Shown here piece after piece: positions 28,479 to 39,592 of a DNA stretch of 64,000 bases; the first letter of the stretch is position 1; every line of letters starts with the position of its first letter. The notes beneath the pieces are model-generated. The model saw nothing but the letters and a program-made list of their open reading frames with translations. It had not been told where the DNA came from and searched no databases. Source of the stretch: Paenibacillus polymyxa M1. Lineage in GTDB: Bacteria; Bacillota; Bacilli; Paenibacillales; Paenibacillaceae. The stretch spans positions 549,001 through 613,000 of the forward strand of contig NC_017542.1 of the NCBI RefSeq assembly GCF_000237325.1. The letters run 5' to 3'. Both the position numbers and the translations under genes were made by a program.

Positions 28479-28497
28479 TGATCTTTGAAAACTGAAC
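28479..28497 (+). promoter_or_regulatory. rRNA leader boxA (antitermination)
   Basis: TTTGATCTTTGAAAACTGA-like boxA, the usual Nus-factor site in Bacillales rRNA leaders. A second one (CACCTTGAAAACTGGATA) occurs in the 16S-23S spacer near 30266. Confidence 0.65.
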
Positions 28498-28606
28498 AAC
28501 GAGTGAGTAAATGATTTTGTTCGTAAAATCAAACAAGAGATATTTTTTATCTCGTCAGTTTCAAAATGAGCTAATCGCTCTTTCTATAAACCGACTTCGG
28601 TTGGTC

Positions 28607-30164
<1,558 letters not shown>

Positions 30165-30378
30165 TGGAGAATCGTTTCCTGCAATGGAAACATTCAAATA
30201 TGAAGCATAAGCTTCAAACTTACTCACTCGTTGCTCAGTTTTGAGGGTTCAAACTCTCGAATTGCACCTTGAAAACTGGATACCGAAACGAAATTGCGTT
30301 TTAGAATATTCCTTTAAGCTGATCTTGTGTAAACAAGTGAAATAAAGGTAGCATATCGTATTTACAATGTAGATACTA

Positions 30379-33304
<2,926 letters not shown>

Positions 33305-33384
33305 TAAAGATAAGGCGCAATGAAGTTTCGGATCCAGTTTTCAGGGTGTAACCTTGAAGTTAGAATTTGCGAGGCAAATTCATG

Positions 33385-33501
33385 TTTGGTGGCGATAGCG
33401 GAGGGGTTCCACACGTACCCATCCCGAACACGACCGTTAAGCCCTCCAGCGCCGATGGTACTTGGACCGCAGGGTCCTGGGAGAGTAGGACGCCGCCAAG
33501 C
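33385..33501 (+). rRNA. rrf: 5S ribosomal RNA
   Basis: 117 nt. It starts TTTGGTGGCGATAGCG and ends CGCCGCCAAGC, with the conserved CCCATCCCGAACACG loop. Terminal stem TTTGGTGGCG/CGCCGCCAAG. Confidence 0.95.
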
Positions 33502-33503
33502 AT

Positions 33504-33531
33504 AAGCCCCTTCTCTGGGGATTTTTTTTCG
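33504..33531 (+). terminator. Weak hairpin and T run after 5S
   Basis: CCCC-TTCTCT-GGGG then ATTTTTTTT. The stem is only 4 bp, so it may attenuate rather than stop transcription into the tRNA cluster. Confidence 0.45.
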
Positions 33532-33583
33532 CCTGTAAGACTAACCTCTACATAATCAGAATTTTAATGGTTATTTCTAAGAT

Positions 33584-33659
33584 GGGGCTATAGCTCAGCT
33601 GGGAGAGCGCCTGCCTTGCACGCAGGAGGTCAGGGGTTCGATCCCCCTTGGCTCCACCA
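33584..33659 (+). tRNA. tRNA-Ala (TGC)
   Basis: Full cloverleaf, anticodon TGC in CCTTGCACG, CCA encoded. First of an 18-member cluster read from the rRNA operon. Confidence 0.95.
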
Positions 33660-33663
33660 ATAT

Positions 33664-33739
33664 TCCCTGATAGCTCAGTTGGTAGAGCACTCGACTGTTA
33701 ATCGAGTTGTCACAGGTTCGAGTCCTGTTCGGGGAGCCA
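33664..33739 (+). tRNA. tRNA-Asn (GTT)
   Basis: Anticodon GTT in ACTGTTAAT, T-arm GGTTCGAGTCC, CCA encoded. Confidence 0.95.
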
Positions 33740-33742
33740 TAT

Positions 33743-33834
33743 GGAGAGGTGTCCGAGTTGGCCGAAGGAGCACGATTGGAAATCGTGTAGGCGCCAAAAG
33801 CGTCTCGAGGGTTCGAATCCCTCTCTCTCCGCCA
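33743..33834 (+). tRNA. tRNA-Ser (GGA)
   Basis: Class II tRNA with long variable arm, anticodon GGA in ATTGGAAAT, CCA encoded. Confidence 0.94.
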
Positions 33835-33853
33835 GCTCTTATAATAGATATGT

Positions 33854-33925
33854 GGCCCGTTGGTCAAGGGGTTAAGACACCTCCCTTTCACGGAGGTAAC
33901 AGGGGTTCGAATCCCCTACGGGTCA
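33854..33925 (+). tRNA. tRNA-Glu (TTC)
   Basis: Anticodon TTC in CCTTTCACG; acceptor GGCCCGT/ACGGGTC; CCA not encoded. Confidence 0.94.
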
Positions 33926-33934
33926 TAGTAGTAT

Positions 33935-34010
33935 GGAGGCTTAGCTCAGCTGGGAGAGCATCTGCCTTACAAGCAGAGGGTCGGGGGTTCGATCCCCTCA
34001 GCCTCCACCA
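33935..34010 (+). tRNA. tRNA-Val (TAC)
   Basis: Anticodon TAC in CCTTACAAG, full cloverleaf, CCA encoded. Confidence 0.95.
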
Positions 34011-34039
34011 TTAATAATATTGAGAAGTACCTTCAATGT

Positions 34040-34113
<74 letters not shown>

Positions 34114-34138
34114 TTAATTTCCTGATGGAAATGCCTCT

Positions 34139-34215
34139 GGAACTGTGGTGTAGAGGCCTAACATGCCTGCCTGTCACGCAGGAGATCGCGGGTTCGAATC
34201 CCGTCAGTTCCGCCA
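34139..34215 (+). tRNA. tRNA-Asp (GTC)
   Basis: Anticodon GTC in CCTGTCACG, acceptor GGAACTG/CAGTTCC, CCA encoded. Confidence 0.94.
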
Positions 34216-34228
34216 TTTAACTTAATAT

Positions 34229-34304
<76 letters not shown>

Positions 34305-34308
34305 TTTT

Positions 34309-34394
34309 GGAGGATTAGCGAAGTGGCCAAACGCATCAGACTGTAAATCTGCTCCCTTACGGGTTCGGTGGTTCGAATCCATCATCCTCCACCA
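34309..34394 (+). tRNA. tRNA-Tyr (GTA)
   Basis: Class II with long variable arm, anticodon GTA in ACTGTAAAT, CCA encoded. Confidence 0.94.
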
Positions 34395-34407
34395 GTTTTA
34401 TTATTAT

Positions 34408-34481
34408 GGTGGTCGTGACGAATGGATTAACGTACCGAATTGTGGCTACGGCATTCGTGGGTCCAAGGCCCATTGATCGCC
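34408..34481 (+). tRNA. Diverged tRNA-His (GTG), possible pseudogene
   Basis: Anticodon GTG in TTGTGGC, G-1 opposite C73 and the CATTCGTGGG arm identify tRNA-His. It departs from the norm at A10, an A-A mismatch in the anticodon stem (CCGAA/TACGG) and the T loop TCCAAGG, which lacks T55 and the usual G57. The acceptor stem still pairs but with three G-T pairs. CCA not encoded. It lies in the tRNA-His place of the cluster, so it is a decaying copy or an unusual working tRNA. Confidence 0.6.
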
Positions 34482-34496
34482 CTGTTAAATACATAA

Positions 34497-34571
34497 TGGG
34501 GATTAGCCAAGCGGTAAGGCAACGGACTTTGACTCCGTCATGCATAGGTTCAAATCCTATATCCCCAGCCA
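34497..34571 (+). tRNA. tRNA-Gln (TTG)
   Basis: Anticodon TTG in ACTTTGACT, acceptor TGGGGAT, CCA encoded. Confidence 0.94.
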
Positions 34572-34575
34572 TTAA

Positions 34576-34651
34576 GAGCCATTAGCTCAGTTGGTAGAGC
34601 ACCTGACTTTTAATCAGGGTGTCGAAGGTTCGAGTCCTTCATGGCTCACCA
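34576..34651 (+). tRNA. tRNA-Lys (TTT)
   Basis: Anticodon TTT in ACTTTTAAT, acceptor GAGCCAT, CCA encoded. Confidence 0.94.
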
Positions 34652-34663
34652 TTATCATTGTAT

Positions 34664-34744
34664 GCGCGTGTGGCGGAATTGGCAGACGCACTAGACTTAG
34701 GATCTAGCGTCTTTGACGTGGGGGTTCAAGTCCCTCCACGCGCA
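34664..34744 (+). tRNA. tRNA-Leu (TAG)
   Basis: Class II, anticodon TAG in ACTTAGGAT, acceptor GCGCGTG; CCA not encoded. Confidence 0.92.
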
Positions 34745-34754
34745 TATTGTTTTT

Positions 34755-34829
34755 GCGGACGTGGCTCAGCGGTAGAGCATCGCCTTGCCAAGGCGAGGGT
34801 CGCGGGTTCGATTCCCGTCGTCCGCTCCA
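34755..34829 (+). tRNA. tRNA-Gly (GCC)
   Basis: Anticodon GCC in CTTGCCAAG, acceptor GCGGACG, CCA encoded. Confidence 0.94.
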
Positions 34830-34834
34830 TATTT

Positions 34835-34911
34835 GCGCCCTTAGCTCAGCTGGATAGAGCGTTTGACTACGAATCAAAAGGCCGGGAGTTCGAATCTCTC
34901 AGGGCGCGCCA
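34835..34911 (+). tRNA. tRNA-Arg (ACG)
   Basis: Anticodon ACG in ACTACGAAT, acceptor GCGCCCT, CCA encoded. The A34 should be deaminated to inosine by TadA. Confidence 0.94.
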
Positions 34912-34923
34912 TTAATTTCATAA

Positions 34924-35003
34924 GCCGGTGTGGCGGAATTGGCAGACGCGCGCGACTCAAAATCGTGAGGGAAACCGTGGAGGTTCGAGTCCTCTCACCG
35001 GCA
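34924..35003 (+). tRNA. tRNA-Leu (CAA)
   Basis: Class II, anticodon CAA in CTCAAAA, acceptor GCCGGTG; CCA not encoded. Confidence 0.9.
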
Positions 35004-35010
35004 TCTATTT

Positions 35011-35087
35011 CGGGATGTAGCTCAGCTTGGTAGAGCACCTGGTTTGGGACCAGGGGGTCGCATGTTCAAATCGTGTCATCCCGACCA
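35011..35087 (+). tRNA. tRNA-Pro (TGG)
   Basis: Anticodon TGG in TTTGGGA, acceptor CGGGATG, CCA encoded. Confidence 0.94.
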
Positions 35088-35094
35088 TTTTTTT

Positions 35095-35165
35095 GCGGGT
35101 GTAGTTCAATGGTAGAACTCCAGCCTTCCAAGCTGGTAGCGTGGGTTCGATTCCCATCACCCGCT
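35095..35165 (+). tRNA. tRNA-Gly (TCC)
   Basis: Anticodon TCC in CTTCCAAG, acceptor GCGGGTG/CACCCGC; CCA not encoded. Last gene of the cluster. Confidence 0.93.
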
Positions 35166-35176
35166 TTATATAGATG

Positions 35177-35210
35177 AAAAAAGAGACGGCTTATGCCATC
35201 TCTTTTTTTT
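35177..35210 (+). terminator. Terminator of the rRNA-tRNA operon
   Basis: AAAAGAGA..GGC-TTAT-GCC..TCTCTTTTTTTT, a hairpin with a long T run directly after the last tRNA. Confidence 0.88.
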
Positions 35211-36298
35211 GTGCTTTTAAAAACCAGCGTGTCCTTAATCAATAAAGCTCAAGAGTTAGAACATTATAGTCTAAATCGATGATGGTTCTGCAGTTGTTAT
35301 TATACTTCATGGATTTACACAGACTGGTTACTCATCGTCCTTACTAACCTAACATGCCCCGTTATTTGCCCCACTATTTTAAAACTCCTTTTCTAATTCA
35401 AGTCGCTCGGAGCTCCAATCTCCTAACTCGATAGCACGATTGTAGTTGTATGATTTCTCTGAAGATTTGATTTTTCTGGATCCGTCCCACTTTGAATAGA
35501 GTTGGCACGTACAAGTTTTTCCAGACCATTTCCTGGTTGTTTGGTTGTACGAATGCTGGAACGAAACGGAGTTATGGCATTACATTATTCCACATAAATC
35601 GCAGGAAGAAGAATAGGAAACTGGGGAATAATAGTTTCACCTCTAAAAACCGAATTTGGCCCAAAGGCCGAATATCGGTTTTTTTGTTTCATGAGTGCCA
35701 AGCCAACATTTTAAAGAAAATAAACGCTATGTTTTCAGAGTGATCAGTTTAGTTCTAATAGACGCTAGTGATCCACCGTTGCTAACTATTCTGCACGTGT
35801 GTTTATTTTCTAGGCTACTGATAACAGGATACGTTAAGTGTGTGATTATGAATCTTCTATATAGTCCAAAAATAGCAATAATTTGAATCTGAATTCATAA
35901 GAGTGAAATAAAAAGATTACCTTTATTACACACTTAGTCTCTACCACACTTTGCAAAGTTTGTTTATTTAGTGTTATCTGAATTAATTTTTGATCTAATA
36001 GAACTATTTCAACCTTTTTCCTTGATGTCGATATAATTGAGGGTCGCAAAAGTGTATTCCTTTAGGCAAATGGAGATCAACTCGCTAAAACGAAAAATAT
36101 GTAGGTTGCGAATCAGAATTGTCTTATTGAACAGGAGGGGTGTACTAGAAAAAAGACTCATTACGGAACTCAGAATTGAGGAAAAACGGAGGTTATGTTT
36201 ATGGACAATAAGAATGATAAAAGTTGCTGGATGAAGTGATTGACCATAAGCCTTGCGATTACAAGCAGCAAGATATAAACATTAGGAGGATAACCAAT
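35211..36298. other. Gene-poor, relic-rich region between tRNA cluster and mannanase
   Basis: No complete gene. Minus strand 35386-35520 reads CQLYSKWDGSRKI then about 30 more plausible residues ending LELEKEF and stop, which looks like the 3' end of a lost gene. A terminator (35644-35686) has no gene in front of it. 36200-36238 holds a 12-codon frame (MDNKNDKSCWMK) behind CGGAGG. The A+T-rich rest shows nothing recognisable. Confidence 0.5.
35644..35686 (+). terminator. Orphan terminator
   Basis: AAAACCGA..GGCC-CAAA-GGCC..TCGGTTTTTTT. No intact gene lies upstream on this strand, so it probably outlived its gene. Confidence 0.75.
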
Positions 36299-37261
36299 AT
36301 GAATTCATTCAAGAAAACGAAGAGCTTGATCAGCGCCCTGACCGGGGCTGCACTATTATTCTCGCTACCAATAACGGCAGGCGCGGAGAGCAATATCAAC
36401 TATACAGGCATGTTCCTGGGCTATGACGGAAGTGTAAACACCAGCCCTGTCTGGACCTACAACCCTGACATTGTCTCCTATGATCTGCTGAACTGGAACC
36501 AGGGGGGCACCGATGCAGCCTCCATTACCTCTAATAGCGCCTCCGTCATCCAAGACCTGGGGAAAATCGTCACCGTTTCCACCCACATGCCCAATCCTCA
36601 GGGTGGAAATGTAAACGCCCCAATGTCTGATTCCGATTTTAATATCTTGGCCAATACAGACATTTCATCCATCAATTCGTCCAGCCCCGCATGGCTACAA
36701 AATTATAAGGCCCAGGTTGACAATGTTGTGACCGGTCTGCAAAAGTTTAACTCATCCCCCGTTTACTACAGACCCTTCCATGAAATGAACGGAGGCTGGT
36801 TCTGGTGGGGAAACAAGAATACGACAGACTATAAGAACCTGTACATCAATTTGTACAATTACATCGTGACGACCAATGGCATGTCCAACGTCAATTTTGT
36901 CTATGCCCCAAATAAAGGAGCTAACGCGGCTGCTTATTACCCCGGCTCTAGCTATGTCACATGGATTGGCATCGATGCTTACAGCGATGATCCGTCCAAT
37001 GACAATGAAATCAAGGTGGCTTACAATGACATCAAAGGACTTGGCAAAACTTACGGCTTTTGCGAAATTGGACCAGCCGTGGGTGGCGACCATGTGGATC
37101 GCAACAATAATCAGCTCAAGGAATTCGATTATTCGCTTTGGAACAACGCCCTGAATGAAGTCTACACTGGAGCAAGTTTCTTTATCACCTGGGATGGCGC
37201 TTATGCCCCGCAGAATAACACAAACGGCAGCGTGCTGTTTACAAAGGAGAGCTCCCAGTAA
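36299..37261 (+). CDS. Secreted GH26 beta-mannanase
   Basis: 320 residues. A signal peptide (MNSFKKTKSLISALTGAALL and on to a cleavage site near AGA-ES, about residue 30) is followed by one GH26 catalytic domain. The acid/base is Glu162 in PFHEMNGGWFWW and the nucleophile Glu256 in GFCEIGP; WIGIDAYSDD is also typical. It should cut mannans and glucomannans outside the cell. The ATG at 36299 has AGGAGG upstream; an in-frame ATG at 36224 is not needed. There is no carbohydrate-binding module, and no sugar transporter beside it. Confidence 0.92.
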   Translation: MNSFKKTKSLISALTGAALLFSLPITAGAESNINYTGMFLGYDGSVNTSPVWTYNPDIVSYDLLNWNQGGTDAASITSNSASVIQDLGKIVTVSTHMPNPQGGNVNAPMSDSDFNILANTDISSINSSSPAWLQNYKAQVDNVVTGLQKFNSSPVYYRPFHEMNGGWFWWGNKNTTDYKNLYINLYNYIVTTNGMSNVNFVYAPNKGANAAAYYPGSSYVTWIGIDAYSDDPSNDNEIKVAYNDIKGLGKTYGFCEIGPAVGGDHVDRNNNQLKEFDYSLWNNALNEVYTGASFFITWDGAYAPQNNTNGSVLFTKESSQ

Positions 37262-37402
37262 GTGCCTAGCGCCCGGCGTCCAGGCAGCACGGCATCAAGG
37301 CGTTAATCCCAAGCTGACCGCAGAGCCTTGGGAGAGTGAGACGTTTTCAAGAACGACAACAAAAAGCACCACCTTAATGAATTGGCCCCTGATAGACTAA
37401 AA

Positions 37403-37451
37403 AGACCCAAAAGACACGACCTCCTGTTAGGAGAACGGGTCTTTTGGGTCT
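37403..37451. terminator. Bidirectional terminator
   Basis: AGACCCAAAAGAC..GTCTTTTGGGTCT, 13-bp perfect stem with an inner CTCCT/AGGAG stem. It closes the mannanase gene and, from the other side, the ccdC-like gene. 37262-37400 before it contains no clear gene. Confidence 0.8.
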
Positions 37452-37491
37452 ACACAGCAACATGCGAGTATGCACGTTAAATATCGGTTGG

Positions 37492-37989
37492 TCAGATGCG
37501 GACTTCCGTCTCTTCCGGAATGAACTGACGATATTGAAAATACATCCGGAGCCGCCAGTGTAACAACGTCCCGAAGGCTAGTATGAAAAATAGCCCTGCT
37601 GTTTGCGGGATGGTAATGTAATGCTGAATAAATTCATGCAGCAGCAATCGGACGATCAGCAGGCTGATCAGGATAAAAAAGAAGGTGCGCGAGCGTTGCA
37701 CGAAAACCAGCCCTTCTTGTAACTCAAATTTGGTGCTGCGGATCAACGGGTAGGAAAAAATAAACCAGCCGATCAGAAAAGCGCCCAGCGCCCAAAGCCA
37801 GGGAACCCGTACTTCTGGCACCACAAACATCATAAAGCCGGTGCTCATGCCGAGCGGAGGAATGATGATTTTTTTGGCATTAATCGGGCGATGACCTGTC
37901 TTCATACGGATGAAAATAGCCGATATAGCGATTAAGATCATACCGAAAGTTGCGCCATATTGCAGCAATGGGGTGCTGATATGAAACAT
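37492..37989 (-). CDS. ccdC: CcdC-family membrane protein (DUF1453)
   Basis: 165 residues with four to five membrane helices (YGATFGMILIAISAIF, WLWALGAFLIGWFIF, FFFILISLLIVRLLL, GLFFILAFGTLL). The cytosolic segment RMKTGHRPINAKKIIIPPLGMSTG is the family mark. CcdC accompanies cytochrome c maturation genes in Bacillus but its task is unproved. GAGGGGG precedes the ATG. It is followed upstream by bdbC on the same strand, another thiol-redox gene. Confidence 0.75.
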   Translation of the reverse strand: MFHISTPLLQYGATFGMILIAISAIFIRMKTGHRPINAKKIIIPPLGMSTGFMMFVVPEVRVPWLWALGAFLIGWFIFSYPLIRSTKFELQEGLVFVQRSRTFFFILISLLIVRLLLHEFIQHYITIPQTAGLFFILAFGTLLHWRLRMYFQYRQFIPEETEVRI

Positions 37990-38153
37990 GGACTGGCCCC
38001 CTCTATAAGGAATATAAGCGTTATTGGACAGACTGCAAACCTTTTACATTATAGCACATATGCAATGGATATATTTAGTTACAGTCTTTCCTCCGGCAAG
38101 CGGATTATACGCCTTTTGGTGGTAACCGGCCCTATAATCGGGTCTCTTTCATC

Positions 38154-38630
38154 TTATGCGAGTTCTTGTGCTTGTACCTCACCTGCGGCTGATTTTTTCT
38201 CTTGGCGCATGATATAAACCATCGCTGCAATAATAAGGATAAAAGCAATGAGTGCGAGAAACGGAATGGTGATGAAATCCAACCAGTTCAAATAATCCTG
38301 TTCACAGGACACTCTGCCGCAGGCCGTTGAAGTTTGTGTGGCAGCTTTGGCGGCTGCATGGATGCGCTGAATAATAAAATGATAGGCCGAAATCGCACCA
38401 CCGATGACGGCTAATGGCATAACGTAAATACGTATTTTCGTATCGCCTCGAAAATATGCGATTCCGAGCAGAAGGGTCAGGGGATACATTAGAATGCGCT
38501 GAAACCAGCACAGCTTACAAGGCTCATACCCCAAGATTTCGCTGAGATACAGACTGCCCAATGTCGCCACACAAGCTACTACCCACGCGGCAAATAAAGC
38601 AATATCCGTTTTTTTAAACGATCCGATCAT
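38154..38630 (-). CDS. bdbC: Thiol-disulfide oxidoreductase BdbC (DsbB family)
   Basis: 158 residues, four membrane helices. The first periplasm-facing loop has the redox pair in EPCKLCWFQR; the second has CGRVSC. It re-oxidises a BdbD-like partner and passes electrons to quinone. Start 38630 lies behind AAAAGGAG; the longer frame to 38786 has no ribosome site. No bdbD gene is adjacent. Confidence 0.9.
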   Translation of the reverse strand: MIGSFKKTDIALFAAWVVACVATLGSLYLSEILGYEPCKLCWFQRILMYPLTLLLGIAYFRGDTKIRIYVMPLAVIGGAISAYHFIIQRIHAAAKAATQTSTACGRVSCEQDYLNWLDFITIPFLALIAFILIIAAMVYIMRQEKKSAAGEVQAQELA

Positions 38631-38860
38631 AGTAACGCTCCTTTTTAAATTCAAATGAGAACAGTATGAACTCATCGTGTCTTGTCCCATCGGCAGGCAT
38701 TTGCCGATATGCATGTCTTTATCCGTATTGTACTGTATTTTGAGTGCGGGGTCATACTTAAACATATTGACATCATTCACTATCATTTTTATAATTGCAG
38801 TAGTTTGGGAAGTTAATAAAGATTCAAGATATATATTAAGAAATTAGGAGTGTGCCCAGA

Positions 38861-39487
38861 ATGTCGAGCAGCCGGAAAAATGAAACCTTATCTGTTATTA
38901 GTGAAAGACACGCGGTAAAAAGCTATGTAAAGGATTTTAAAATGCCAGAGGAAGATCTGGAAGCTATCTTGACTGCCGCGGTAGAAGCTCCTTCCGCTTG
39001 GAACCTTCAACATTGGAAATTCCTTGTTATCGAAAGTGAAGCGGACAAACAAAAATTGCTGCCTATCGCCTACAACCAAGGTCAAGTAGCAGAGAGCTCT
39101 GTTACGATTGCCGTACTGGGTGATTTGGAAGCCAACCGCAATGCTGTCATTTATGATCAAGCGGTAGAAGCAGGCGCATTGCCAGCGGAAATCCGTGACG
39201 CATTGGTAGGTCAAATCAATGGTGCTTATCAAAACCCGCAGGTAGCTCGCGATGCAGCGATCCTGAACTCTGCTCTTGCAGCACAAAACATTATGCTGGC
39301 TGCTAAATCTTTGGGCTACGATACTTGCGCAATGGGCGGATTTATTCCAGCACAATTGATCGAGCAATTCAATATTCCAGCACGATACCTGCCAACCATG
39401 CTCATTAGTGTAGGTAAGGCACAAGTGCCAGCACGTCCATCAGGACGTTTCCCACTGTCTGACGTTGTTGTAAAAGGCAGCTTCTAA
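38861..39487 (+). CDS. Nitroreductase-family NAD(P)H oxidoreductase (YdgI-like)
   Basis: 208 residues. FMN-binding pattern: RHAVKSYVKDF near the start, EAPSAWNLQHWKFLVI and LAAQNIMLAAKSLGYDTCAMGGF. A homodimeric FMN enzyme that reduces nitro compounds or quinones; the physiological substrate is unknown. Start ATG 38861 lies 10 nt after AGGAG; the GTG at 38852 is closer to it and less likely. Single gene with its own terminator. Confidence 0.88.
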   Translation: MSSSRKNETLSVISERHAVKSYVKDFKMPEEDLEAILTAAVEAPSAWNLQHWKFLVIESEADKQKLLPIAYNQGQVAESSVTIAVLGDLEANRNAVIYDQAVEAGALPAEIRDALVGQINGAYQNPQVARDAAILNSALAAQNIMLAAKSLGYDTCAMGGFIPAQLIEQFNIPARYLPTMLISVGKAQVPARPSGRFPLSDVVVKGSF

Positions 39488-39504
39488 GAAAAATAGTGAA
39501 TATA

Positions 39505-39549
39505 AAAGGGTGTTCCTGCAACCATTTGTGGCGGGGAACACCCTTTTTT
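39505..39549 (+). terminator. Rho-independent terminator
   Basis: AAAGGGTGTTCC..GGGGAACACCCTTTTTT stem and T run, between the convergent nitroreductase and mprF genes. Confidence 0.85.
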
Positions 39550-39592
39550 ACATCGTTTTAAACTGTCAAAATCCTTTTGTATCGTACCTTGT

